Positions 50,067 through 61,559 of a DNA stretch of 64,000 bases are shown here, piece after piece. Position 1 is the stretch's first letter, and every line of letters begins with the position of its first letter. The notes under the pieces were generated by a model that saw only the letters and a program-made list of their open reading frames with translations, did no database searches and was not told the origin of the DNA. The translations under genes were made by a program, and so were the position numbers. Location of the stretch: assembly GCF_035083965.1 (NCBI RefSeq), contig NC_089730.1:19820742-19884741 (forward strand), in the 5' to 3' direction. This DNA is from Branchiostoma lanceolatum (Eukaryota > Chordata > Leptocardii > Amphioxiformes > Branchiostomatidae).

Positions 50067-51522
50067 GTGAGGGGTGTGTGTAACCTTACCATGGAGCGTG
50101 GACGGACTCTCCTCTCCAATTATTCCTTTTTGCCGAATTTTACGATCCCGTACCCCGTAGGAAGGCCTGGTGGAGGCTAGATATTAACCAGGCGGGATGA
50201 GGCCCCGGTAACCCAGTCCCAGCCGCCGCCCTGTGTCTTCCCATTATGCAGCAGGATTGATATAGATTGGGCCAAATTGGAACAGGTTAGCAACAATTTA
50301 CTGGAGAGGGGAGGGCGCGCCGGCAGTCCGCTTCTGTGGGGATGGGGTGTACTGAAGGCGCCACTCGACTTTTTATTTGGTGGCTGAAGAAAAGGAAGGT
50401 AGAAATTAGAAATTGAAATGTAGAAGTGGAAATTGAAATCTAATTGTCTTATTGTCTTTTCTGTCCGGCTAACTTAACTAATATACGGGAAAAAATTAAC
50501 TTTTTAGAGTCCAAGGTAGTCTATTAAAGTGGCGACTATCATTACGACTATGCTATGTGTTCAGACAGGCGTCAACTCTTAGCCTCTTGCTCCAGCAGGC
50601 ATCTCAACAAAGGTTCTAATTTTCCGTTACAGGAATGTTTCATTTACTGATAATGGTATTTTTTTCTGTTTGCCACTTTTGTTTACTAAGGAGGCTAATC
50701 GAATCTTGTGTCTATGGTTCTCGAAGCGCCTCTCTCACTACTTCTCCAGGACGTGTGCTGTACTTTGTGTTTGACCTATTAACCGCTTTCTTTATCACGG
50801 TTTACATTAAAACTTAGAAAGAGCCCTCCCCTTTCACTATAAACGTCCCCAGTACTACGGTAGTAAGTTGTACAGTTGTACCATGTGTTCGACCCATTAG
50901 CCGTTGTATTTATTGCGATTTACACTAAGACTTAGAAAGAGTCCTCCCCTCTTACTAACCCTCCACCTCACGACAAGGTTTCCTCGCCAAACTCAACAAC
51001 TTACACAAACAAACGTGCCGGAGAGGGTGGTATAGTTCACCTCTAGTCCACCGTAAGTCACCAGTATCTCCGGCGGGGCTGCATGCAGGCTCCCCCGGCC
51101 ACTGTTGGCTTTTAAGGCCGCCTGGACGCTTACGGCCACCGCCCACGCAGGTAAACTCACAGACGTTAGATTTATTTAGTTTGATTGATTAGATTGTTTT
51201 ATTCGGGCTTTTATTGTTGAATCAGAGTTGTTAGTGTGTCGTTTTACTCGTTTACAAAACGATGGCAACTTGTAAGTATAATACTTTTATCGACCGCATA
51301 CTACCTCGCAATTCAGCCCTCTAATACGGCTGACAGGAGGCATGTAAGCTTTGTTGTTGTTGATATGAACCAGTAAACTAGTCTAATTCTACAGACGTAG
51401 CACAAAGTTGGCCAGGTGGTCGTGGCGCATAGGAGCCCGCTAGAGGGAACTCAGTTTTAGCAACTCGAGTGAGGCTGGTAGCCGGTTTAGTACGTGTATA
51501 TATTTCCCTGTGCCGTCAATGA

Positions 51523-51660
51523 AGGTTAGACATCCAGGTAATACGATACGCCAAATAACAGTTACTCAAGCAACTAGATAGGATTTTGAAATCGGTCAGA
51601 CGTTTCAAGTAGCATCCACTACTTTTTGTCAGTGACTCTGAGCAATATTTGCTTGTGTGT
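51523..51660. mobile_element. CCTGGATGTC-family element, truncated
   Basis: AAGGTTAGACATCCAGGTAAT, ACGCCAAATAACAGTTACTC, AACTAGATAGGATTTTG, GGTCAGACGTTTCA and GTCAGTGAC are shared with 36945-37112; the far inverted end is missing. Confidence 0.6.
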
Positions 51661-52075
51661 TCATAACTCTTCCCTGGACCCATAAGCAGCCAGACTTCGT
51701 AACTGCTTAATTTCCTAATTATTTTTCGTTGTGATAAAGGCCTCATTGTAAGATTTGAATACACTTAGTGTGACACAAAGTAATGCTACTTCACAATCCT
51801 GATGTGTCATTTTGATTTTTTTCGTTTACAGTTTACGCAAAGACTTAGATAGTGCCCTCCCCTCTCACTATAAACGTTCTCGCTATAGCTACATTTTAGT
51901 ACCGTGACTGGGAGTACAGCTGTTTGTGTGTTTGCGTTGTCATCACAGTTTTCATAGTCTTCCAACTTCCTGTTAGTGTTAGCAGGTCTTTATAGTTTCA
52001 TTATTCGCCAATTCTGCAGTTTGATGCAAGATTTGGCAGACGGTCTTTGCCAGAACTCAGATCACCGTGGGCGTA

Positions 52076-52239
52076 GCTAGGGTGGGCCGTGCAGATATAT
52101 TTATATTCCCCTTCCAGTGGGAAGGGGGATATACTGTTTTTGCTTGCCTGTTCTTCTTCTTCTTCTTTCTTCTTCTTTCTTCTTCTTCTGCCAAAAACCA
52201 AGTAGATGTGCGGTGGTAGCTCTACTAATGGTATTGCAG
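52076..52239. repeat. Left flank of the satellite, possible transposon end
   Basis: GGGCGTAGCTAGGGTGGGCC, a hairpin ATATTCCCCTTCCAGTGGG / AAGGGGGATAT, then a TTC-rich run and CCAAAAACCAAG. GGGAGGGGAATATTCTGC at 53,911-53,928 on the other side of the satellite may be the inverted counterpart, which would make the array part of one larger element. Confidence 0.4.
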
Positions 52240-53915
52240 CAAGTTATATGTACCTTATGTTGAAATGTACGGATGTTATATTTGAGATGTAGGTACCTAT
52301 AGGAAAGGTGAATACACCTGACAATAAATTATGCTAATGAGGACCTCATTTGCATAATTTATGCAAACACTTGTATTGCGTTTACAGTAAAAGCTGCAGA
52401 TGTCATATTTGAGATGTAGATAAATGTAGGAAAGGTAAACACACCTGACCATGAATTATGCTAATGAGGACCTCATTTGCATAATTTATGCAGAAACTTC
52501 TATTTCCCTTACCGTAAAAGCTACAGATGTCATATTTGAGATGTAGGTATCTGTAGGAAAGGTGAACACACCTGGCCATGAATTATGCTAATGAGGACCT
52601 CATTTGCATAATTTATGCAAAAACTTGTATTGCGTTTACAGTAAAAGCTGCAGATGTCATATTTGAGATGTAGATAAATTTAGGAAAGGTAAACACACCT
52701 GACCATGAATTATGCTAATGAGGACCTCATTTGCATAATTTATGCAGAAACTTGTATTTCCCTTACCGTAAAAGCTACAGATGTCATATTTGAGATGTAG
52801 GTATCTGTAGGAAAGGTGAACACACCTGGCCATGAATTATGCTAATGAGGACCTCATTTGCATAATTTATGCAAAAACTTGTATTGCGTTTACAGTAAAA
52901 GCTGCAGATGTCATATTTGAGATGTAGATAAATTTAGGAAAGGTAAACACACCTGACCATGAATTATGCTAATGAGGACCTCATTTGCATAATTTATGCA
53001 GAAACTTGTATTTCCCTTACCGTAAAAGCTACAGATGTCATATTTGAGATGTAGGTATCTGTAGGAAAGGTGAACACACCTGGACATAAATTATGCTAAT
53101 GAGGACCTCATTTGCATAATTTATGCCAAAAACTTGTATTGCGTTTACAGTAAAAGCTGCAGATGACATATTTGAGAAGTAGATACATTTAGGAAAGGTA
53201 GACACACCTGGCCATGAATTATGCTAATGAGGACCTCATTTGCATAATTTATGCAGAAACTTGTATTTCCCTTACCGTAAAAGCTACAGATGTCATATTT
53301 GAGATGTAGGTATCTGTAGGAAAGGTGAACACACCTGGACATAAATTATGCTAATGAGGACCTCATTTGCATAATGTATGTATATCCCTTACCGTAAAGA
53401 CTACGGATGGCTTATTTCAGATGTAGGTACCTTAAAGAGAGGTGAACACACATGTACATAAATTATGCTAATGCGGACCTCATTTGCATAATGTATGTAT
53501 ATCCCTTACCGTAAAGACTACGGATGGCATATTTCACATGTAGGTACCTTTAGGAGAGGTGAACACACCTGTACATAAATTATGCTAATGCGGACCTCAT
53601 TTGCATAATTTATGCATAAACTTGTTTTACCCTTACTGTAAAGGGTACGGATGAGATGCAGGTACCTATAGGAAAGGTCAGAAAACCTGGCCATAAATTA
53701 TGCTAATGAGTGCATTATGGATAATTTATGCATATCCCTAACCATAAAAGCTACGCATGTCATATTTGAGATGTAGGTACCTTTAGGAAAGGCCAAACAC
53801 ACCTGGCCATAAATTATGCTAATGCCGACCTCCTTTGCATAATTTATGCAGAAACTTCGTCATATCCTTACAGTCAATGCTAAGGATGTCATATTTGAGG
53901 TGTAGGTAATGGGAG
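52240..53915. repeat. 127-bp satellite with octamer-bearing palindrome, 13 units
   Basis: Thirteen units; the first nine are spaced 127 bp and alternate between two types (A: TTGTATTGCGTTTACAG; B: TTGTATTTCCCTTACCG), so the higher-order unit is 254 bp. The last four are shorter and diverged. Each unit carries AATTATGCTAATGAGG-A-CCTCATTTGCATAATT, a near-perfect palindrome. ATTTGCAT, the octamer consensus, is intact in eleven units, and ATGCTAATGAG is kept in most. Confidence 0.95.
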
Positions 53916-56044
53916 GGGAATATTCTGCATTTTCCCGAAAATGTTGCCATTCTAGTTTCCTTGTGGCTTCGTAGAAAGGGAAAAAGTTCCTTCCTTTTGC
54001 CACGTCCTGTTTATACATCTGGTGAATTGAAGATATGACGTCGTCTATGCTACTTCTTATTAGATGTTAGATAATGTTCAGACATATGAGGCATAAGAAT
54101 TTATTAGCCCCCATTCCACTTGATGGCGATCGCGCTGGGCTCTCGCTATGACCTAACTTAACATTTGTGTACCCCTTGACTTCATTATTGGATTATCATG
54201 CAGAATATACAAGTATGACCGAAAGCAAGTATGACCGAAAAGACACACTAAGCGTAAGAAGATTCGTTTTTCATCTGTGAACTTCGTTGAGCGCTCTGTC
54301 AAGTTTTACGTCGCAGCGCAACCACAGCGATGTCGCCGTCAAGCGTGGAGGGTGCCTAAGTTGTACAAAGAAGACCAGGGTGTCCTTAGCTCTTCTAGCG
54401 TTACTTTCGGGCTGTAGTTCTTTTTGTTAGTGATTTGATTAGATGCATAGCGCCTTCATGTATTAAAGCATTGTTTCGGAACGTTTGAAAATTCGACGTC
54501 AGTGTTCTTACAATGACACGGCTGTTGGCTTGAAGAGATTCGAGAGTAAACAACACGAACGTATTTTGCCTTCTGAGGGTCCCGTGGGACAAGATTTGTT
54601 TCCAACCGTCACCCTTCAAGGATCTGTAAGGACCTGTACGTTTAAACCTTGACCTTGACAGTTCCACCCTGAGTAAATCATGTACATCTTGTACAAAGGA
54701 ATGAGTGGGTAAAGTTATGTTTGTAAAGAAAAACATAACGCGTCATGGAATTCGTGCGTTTCACTTCAAAAACGATAGAACACGAAACAAGATGAAAGAT
54801 GTAACGCTAATTACAAACAAACTAAAAAGCAAATACAAGTAGAAACCAATGAAACTATAAAGGATTTGAAATGCAATATCCACATCTAAAGACACCTTTT
54901 AAGTATCATCTAACAATATTTAAGGGGACTTGAGTTTGATACTGACCATGTCGAGCTGCATTCACAATCGCCGTAATACATTGACTGTTGTTATAGTTCG
55001 GAGTGACTGTCCAAAACACACTACCGACAACTGTGCAGTGTTATAGCGGGAATTTCTCCCACGTAACAAGGCTAAGCCCTGTCAAGCACCCCAAAAGGGG
55101 TCTGGGTACAGTTTTTGTTGCACAGTTTCACGTGTCACTGTTATTAAAACGGTTACAGAAGCCACGCGGCCTTGTCGGGTGTTGTTCTTGTAACTTTCTC
55201 CCCCAACACAATCGCATACCAGCGACGCCACTTTGTGAAAACCACATGTATGTACGCTTATTAATCAGTCGAGTTGGGACCTCGGCGCCGGTTTTTGCTG
55301 CTACAGTGTTTTGGTCTGGTTCTAACACACCAATTAATTAGCCCGGCTATCAACATTTCTGCACCGCGGTTATCGGGACGTTATCGTGGCGCACTGGTTC
55401 CATCACGGCCTGGGCTTTAATTGGAGTCCGAGTCTGGGAAATCTCTGGGGTGGACAAACAGTGTGAGGATGTAACATGAGTGGAGTAGATATTGTAATGA
55501 TTGGAAAATATCTTCTGGATTTCAATTAGGTCTACAGACTTTTCTCAAAATATAGTTTCTTATTTATGAGGTCCAGGCCAGCCTCCTATCAAAATTAATG
55601 ACTTTTTACAGTATCCTGTTAACCAACTAAGCAATCTGCCGTCCAAACGTCCAAACAACACAGAGACTGACACACAAACAGACAGACAGACAGACAGACA
55701 AACCAATAAAAGGTCACAACATCACTACTAATAAGCTAATCTGTAATGCACCTCAATAATTCAAACAAATAAAAGATTAACATATCCCCCTATCCAGACA
55801 AACAATTTTCTAATCCAAATATTGCAAAAAATAACTGCAAACCTTCTTGCCTCTCTGAATCTCAATCTGAAATTCTGCTGGTAACTTAAAAAAAAGAAAA
55901 CTTTTAACAAGTGATGCAACGAAGGTTTTATCACTTATTATGACACTTAAATGTCAGGAATATATTGTTTGCTATTGCACAATAATATGACATTACCTTT
56001 ACAAATATAAATCTACAGAAATACCGAGGTGCACTGGTGTAATC
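53916..56044. other. Prrx intron 1, no gene seen
   Basis: No coding exon is recognised. A short (GACA)n run lies at 55,680. Short frames here show no family resemblance. Confidence 0.45.
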
Positions 56045-56164
56045 TAGCCTAGGTACCATCCTCCGAAAATAACCGCTGCCTTATTTTTTTCGCTTGTTAA
56101 CCACGGATTAGCAAACGAAAACATTGAGCCAGCGGTTACTACGGAAGATGGTACCCAGACTAGG
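56045..56164. mobile_element. Fold-back element, TAGCCTAGGTACCATC ends
   Basis: TAGCCTAGGTACCATCCTCCG and TAACCGCTG on the left return inverted on the right (CAGCGGTTACTACGGAAGAT, GGTACCCAGACTAG). The spacer is ~60 bp. Confidence 0.7.
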
Positions 56165-56745
56165 CGCAACCACTTAACGGCAGTCAAAACTTATCTGTAT
56201 CTGTATCTATATTATATAGCCGGTATAACCGCCATTCAGCGTATCACACCACCACTTATGTGAACAGCTCCAATTTTAAGTGCTCATAAGCACATCCACC
56301 CCAATATCTTGAGCCTTTCATGTTGCTCTAAACGTACTGAAAGTATAGCTTACAGCCCCCTCTAAATAAACCAATATAAACTAACAGACGCTAAATCCCC
56401 GTGTGAACGTGTCGTTCGCTCTCTCGGCCCCACATTCTCACTCCGTACCGTCCGATCACTCTCATTACGTATACGGGGATTCCTGGGAATGTTGAGCCGC
56501 CAGACGGTCCGCTTGGGGACACGAGTTCCCTGGAAGTTCTTTAGAGGACTGGTCTCGTGGGTTCTTGTTATAATTATACTGAAGGCTCTAAACGTCTGGG
56601 GAAGATTATGAGGAACAGGCTGGTAAACATTCTCCACTCAACTCTCGTGTTTACTACTCGTTTTCGGGTTAATTTCATTGATTTGAGGAATTTGAATATC
56701 GGAAAGCAAATTTCCCGTCACAAATAGGGGAGCGTTTTTCAAATA
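56165..56745. other. Unannotated stretch
   Basis: No repeat, RNA or coding feature that I can support. Confidence 0.45.
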
Positions 56746-56860
56746 TATAAACAGGTCAGAGAACGGCAGTTTTTTTGTATAGAGATCATGTTAAAGAGCT
56801 CGAGCTCTTTAAACATGATCTCTATACAAAAATACTGCCGTTCTGTGACCTGTTTACATA
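56746..56860. repeat. Near-perfect 115-bp palindrome
   Basis: Arms of ~55 bp around a central GAGCTCGAGCTC: TATATAAACAGGTCA, GAACGGCAGT, TTTGTATAGAGATCATGTT, AAAGAGCTC, then the inverse with very few changes. The spacer is essentially zero. Probably a recent fold-back insertion; no target duplication was found. Confidence 0.85.
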
Positions 56861-57769
56861 TTCGTACCCCTAGAGGTCCCAGAGCCCAAACCCAATAGGA
56901 TACATATCTGTAGGTATTATGATTTCTTGCAATGTACTGAGTCCTACCTAAAAATAAAAGTAATAAAAAAACGTTCCTACAATTGAATTGTTAGTAGCTT
57001 GTCATTGTGTAAACGATGGCAATCAATCTATCATAGTAGGTAGCTAGATGAATGAAATGCCAATGCCAATGTGAATGGTTGCAGTCTGGTATCATTGGTG
57101 GCCCCCTGTCGGATGCCAGGATAAATGCACCTCACCCCGCCGTGACAGTTCTGGGTATTCGATGTCTCCTTATTTCCTGCAGCGGAAATGGCTTCGTTTG
57201 AGACCGTATTTTTGTAGACCTTAACTCGTGATGTGCAATATCCGTCTTAAGTTAGGTCGAAGGAATAGCACGCCTCCTTGTGACACCTCCGGATACATCT
57301 TAAGTAATGTTCCCAGACGTCTTGGCATTTCTGGGTGACAGGTATCGAAGAATGTGATCAGTCCTAACTGCGAATCATGAAGATTGACAGGTTGGTCATA
57401 CGCACTTTTAAAGCCACAGTTCATTAGCACCTATCGGAACAGAACATAACAATTTAGAGAAACAAAAAAAGGACATTCCACCAACGATCAGACACAAACG
57501 TTGATACAAACTATACGGAACCTCTATAGCTACACCACTATTTTCTTTCTTCCTCGCCAAGATTAAGGAACCGAAAGACTGAAATAGATAACTTAGAGAA
57601 ACGAAAAAAAGAAAACCCACAAACGATCATATATATATAAAAGTGGAGACAAACTAGAACACGTGCGTTAGCAGTTTAAGCTACTTTCTGCCTCTCAATT
57701 AAAGTCTAAGAGACATTCCGGTAACCCGACACAGGGCGGTAAAAATAGAGATCTTGTGTACAACCTGTC
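56861..57769. other. Unannotated stretch
   Basis: No gene or clear repeat. AT-rich in the middle. Confidence 0.45.
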
Positions 57770-58440
57770 GGGACGTGTTTGCAGCAGTGGGCACTTGTGG
57801 CAGCCGTCATGTGCACCTGTTTTCAATACCTTCTAATCAAATTTTACCACCACCATATAGATTGGATACCATCCTGGTTATTTTAGCTACTTTTATGGCG
57901 TAACCCGACAACCCAATGATGTATCCGCGCGTGTGTATAACTGTGGCTAGCGACTATCGGGGCCCAGGTTACCCACTGCTAATAGACTACCGCTGTCTCC
58001 TGTACTTCCCAATAAAGCAACATAACAATAGCAATGTTTTATTTTAAGTTCTTGCCCGAGGGCTAATTGCAACATGAAACAATGCATAGAAAGTACAGAT
58101 AGTGCGAGGTAACAATGTTCACAATGCCTATTCTAAGATCTTCTAAGAACTACTACGGAATACAGTCTACGCTTTTTGGGTTTGACTTCTTCTTTTGAAG
58201 CAGTGGAAGACGAAGTGTCCCACAAATAGTATATTTGATAAGTAGGAAAGAACTCCTCGTATAGCGTGGATACCGTCCTGGTTAGTTTATCAACTTCTCA
58301 TATGGTACAACTCCCTTAGGATGGGATGATATATTCTTATTAAAGTGAACGTAGGCGACTGTCGGGTCCAGGGCTCCAGGCAGACACATTCACTGTTCAA
58401 AGTTGCGCGGTCATCCTTATATTTTCTTTGAGAAAAGTGC
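57770..58440. repeat. Diverged units of the 330-bp tandem repeat
   Basis: GGGCACTTGTGGCAGCCGTC with TTTTCAATACCTTCTAATCAA at 57,795-57,845, and GGATGGGATGATATATTCTT with CGACTGTCGGGTCCAGG at ~58,320-58,375, align with the repeat unit. A LINE-like tail (inverted GCAATTAGCCCTCGGGCA) is inserted at ~58,030-58,075. Confidence 0.65.
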
Positions 58441-60590
58441 ACTCGCTGTGTATATAGGTAGTGTGTCAAACAGTGAGTTGTAACGTTACTCTACCGGTGA
58501 GCACTTGTTTGCGGGTTTCAGGGGCAGTTTTGTCAGCCATCATGTGTACCGTATTAACCAACTGCTATGTTCAATACTTTCTTATCAAGTTTTATCACCC
58601 CTCATGTAGTCTGTTAACCATCCGATTGGATCACGTACTTTTTGTTCAGTTTGCTTCTCCTAGAATGGAGAAATATGTTCTTATTAAAGTGAACGTGTAA
58701 CTTTGAATAGCAACTATCGGGGTCCAGGCAGACATACGTGTACTAGTACTGTTCAAAGTGCGGGACCATCATGATATTTTCTTTCAGAAAACTGCGCTCA
58801 GTCGCTGTGTGTCAAAGAGTCAGTTGTAACGTTAATGTATCGGTGAGCACTTGTTTGCGGGTTTCAGGGGCAGTTTTGTCAGCCGTCATGTGCTGCGTAT
58901 TAACCAACTGCTATGTTCAATACTTTCTAATCAAGTTTTATCACTTCTCACGTAGCCTGTTACCATCCCGATTGGACCATGTACTTTTTGTTCACAGTTT
59001 ACCTCCCTTAGAATGGAATGATATGTCCTTATTGAAGTGAGCTCTGAGTATCGACTATCGGGGTCTTACTGTTCAAAGTGCGTGGCCATCATGGTATTTT
59101 TTTTCTTCAGAAAACTGCGCTCGCTGTGTGTCAAAGAGTAAGTTGTAACGTTGATGTATCGGCGAGCACTTGTTTGTGGGTTTCAGCGATAGTTTTGTCA
59201 GTCGTCATGTGTACCGTATTAACCAACTGCTATGTTCAATGCTTTCTGATCAAGTTTTATCACCCCTCATGTAGCCTGCTAACCATCCCGATTGGAGCAC
59301 GTACTTTTTGTTCACAGTATACTGGAATGATATGTTCTTATTGAAGTGAACTCTGAGTAGCGACTATCAGGGTCTCACTGTTCAAAGTGCGCAGCCATCA
59401 TAGTATAAGTTTCTTTTTCAGAAAACTGCGCTCGCTGTGTGTCAAAGAGTAAGTTGTAACGTTGATGTATCGGCGAGCACTTGTTTGCTGGTTTCAGGGG
59501 CAGTTTTGTCAGCCGTCATGTGCTGCGTATTAACCAACTGCTAGCGCTATGTTCAATACTTTCTAATCAAGTTTTATCACCTCTCACGTAACCTGTTAAC
59601 CAACCGATTGCATCATGTACTTTTTGTTCACAGTAGCCAAGTCGAGATACCTCCCTTAGAATGATATATTCTTATTGAAGTACAAGTGAACGTATAACTT
59701 TGAGTAGCGACTATCGGGATCCAGGCAGACATATTTACTGCTTTAAATGTGCGGCCATCATAATATTTTCGCTTAGAAAAAACTGCGCTCGCTGTGTGTC
59801 AAACAGTCAGTTGTAACGTTAATGTATCGGTGAGCACTTGTTTGCGGATTTCAGGGGCAGGTTTGTCAGCCATCATGTGTACCGTATTAACCAACTGCTA
59901 TGTTCAATACTTTCTAATCAAGTTTTATCGCCCCTCACATAGCCTGTTAACCATCCCGATTGGATCACGTATCTTTTGTTCACAGTAGCCAAGCCGAGAT
60001 ACCTCCCTTAGAATGGGATGATATATTCTTATTGAAGTACAAGTGAACGTATATCTTTGAGTAGCGACTATATATCGGGATCCAGGTAGACATACTTACT
60101 GTTCAAAGTGTGCGGCCATCATGATATTTTCTTTCAGAAAGCTGCGCTCGCTGTGTGTCAAAGAGTAAGTTGTATCGGTGAGCACTTGTTTGTGGGTTTC
60201 AGGGGCAGTTTTGTCAGCCATCATGTGCTGCGTATTAACAAACTGCTATGTTCAATACTTTCCAAACAAGTTTTATCACCCCTCATGTAGTCTGTTAACC
60301 ATCCGATTGGATCACGTACTTTATGTTCACAGTATACCTCCCTTAGAATGGAATGATATATTCTTATTGGAGTGAACTCTGAGTAGCGACTATCGGGGTC
60401 TTACTGTTCTAAGTGCGCAGCCATCATAGTATATATCTTCTTTTTTCAGAAAATTGCGCTCGCTGTGTGTCAAAGAGTAAGTTGTAACGTTGATGTATCG
60501 GCGAGCACTTGTTTGCGGGTTTCAGGGGCAGTTTTGTCAGCCGTCATGTGCTGCGTATTAACCAACTGCTGTGTCCAATATCTCCCAATC
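58441..60590. repeat. ~330-bp tandem repeat, seven units
   Basis: The anchor GTTTTGTCAGCC[GA]TCATGTG lies at spacings of 311-357 bp (at about 58,534, 58,880, 59,199, 59,510, 59,867, 60,215 and 60,538). Shared blocks: CTGCGCTCGCTGTGTGTCAAA, GAGCACTTGTTTGCGGGTTT, TTAACCAACTGCTATGTTCA, CATCCCGATTGGATCACGTA and GAATGATATATTCTTATT. Most units keep a ~60-codon open stretch (STCLRVSGAVLSAVMC), but one has a frame shift. The last unit is cut off in mid-repeat. I recognise no gene in it. Confidence 0.92.
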
Positions 60591-60706
60591 AAGCCACTGG
60601 CCCCACAACGTCGGACTTTTACTACCGCCAGGCCGTCCAGACCGGTCTTACCGAGTCTGTCACTCCTTATTTCACCCCGTATCTACTCGCACCGCTCTCA
60701 CATCGC

Positions 60707-60983
60707 TAGCCTGGAAACCACTCCAGATCCTTAACGCGATGCAAGACGATAACCTACTCTCCAAGCAGAGCTAGGGTTTCGGCTGGTTTTTAACGTGTTT
60801 TTAGGCGTTTTTGTCATGCCTTCTACTTTGTCATTGTTTTTGTTGTGTTTGCGACACAACAAAAACGATGACAAAGTAGAAGGCATGACAAAAACGCCTA
60901 AAAACACGTTAAAAACCAGCCGAAACCCTAGCTCTGCTTGGAGAGTACGAGAACACCTTTTGCCGGGTCTGGCATCCAGGCTA
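60707..60983. mobile_element. TAGCCTGG element carrying a nested hairpin MITE
   Basis: TAGCCTGGAAACC at the left and GGGTCTGGCATCCAGGCTA at the right are inverted ends of the TAGCCTGG family; the CTCTCCAAGCAGAG element 60755-60947 lies inside. Confidence 0.6.
60755..60947. mobile_element. Hairpin MITE, CTCTCCAAGCAGAG family, copy 3
   Basis: TACTCTCCAAGCAGAGCTAG, GGGTTTCGGCTGGTTTTTAAC and GTGTTTTTAGGCG run inward and return inverted with hardly a change around a GTGTTTGCGACAC core. This is the youngest-looking copy of the family (compare 1167 and 1366). Confidence 0.85.
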
Positions 60984-61010
60984 ATATCTATCGCGCGAGA
61001 GATAATTAGG

Positions 61011-61120
61011 TAGCCTGGGTGCCATCCTATTTCTACCGGGGGTTCTTACACTCGCTACCCTTGTGTTTTAGGCTAGCGAGTGTAAGAGCCCCCGGTAGAA
61101 ACAGGATGGCACCCAGGCTA
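61011..61120. mobile_element. TAGCCTGGGTGCCATCCT fold-back element
   Basis: Arms of ~50 bp (TAGCCTGGGTGCCATCCT, TTTCTACCGGGGG, TCTTACACTCGCTA) are nearly perfect inverses. AATTAGG occurs on both flanks (TAATTAGG / GTAATTAGG), a possible target duplication. Confidence 0.8.
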
Positions 61121-61477
61121 GTAATTAGGGGCCCGTGTACTATCTGTGGCGACGGGGCAAGTTGCTTCCCCGGCCGAAGGATTAGCGACAGGAGCGCGAT
61201 GGTCTGGCACCCAGGCTATCACATCGCCGCTGCTTCTGATCATCCTGACCCGGTATTCAATCGGCCTCATTAAGATAACGAATGGGTTGTCAGTGCCGGT
61301 AAAGTCCGCCCGAACGTAAAGTGGGAACGAGACCATCGGGAAGCAATCAGGTGCAGATAGGAGTAAGATTTCTTGGATATCCGAGCCACCAGAATCACCG
61401 CTTAATTCTGCGGCTTGGACATCAAAGGCGCGACGCCGACTTGTATCAAACTTGAAGTCCAGAAAAGCACCTGACAC
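61118..61477 (-). other. Unidentified open frame, possible exon or mobile-element relic
   Basis: A stop-free minus-strand stretch of ~119 codons reads like protein rather than repeat (FDVQAAELSGDSGGSDIQ, LLLSAPDCFPMVSFPLYVRA, NPFVILMRPIEYRVRM). I recognise no family. It overlaps TAGCCTGG-type ends at ~61,201-61,218 and could be carried by a mobile element. No convincing splice sites bound it. Confidence 0.25.
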
Positions 61478-61559
61478 GAACCGGGCTTTAACCCTGGCGT
61501 TAAGTAATGTGACTTTTATAGATTAGAAACCTGTCAGTGTCGGTGAACGTATTTATTCG

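Larger units (their letters stand above)
48592..52075. other. Prrx intron 1, proximal part
   Basis: No coding exon seen. Contains the repeat copy at 50010-50066, a dispersed ~130-bp repeat (TTTACA.TAA.ACTTAGAAAGAG.CCTCCCCT at ~50,800, 50,920 and 51,835) and a CCTGGATGTC-family element at 51523. Confidence 0.5.

Noticed and set aside
52240..53915. CRISPR-like array
   Set aside because: The whole 127-bp unit is repeated with no unique spacers, and the setting is an animal genome.
58461..60734. Seven small separate genes with related ~60-90-residue products
   Set aside because: They are the same frame in each unit of a tandem repeat; one copy is frame-shifted, upstream context is poor, and no family is recognised.
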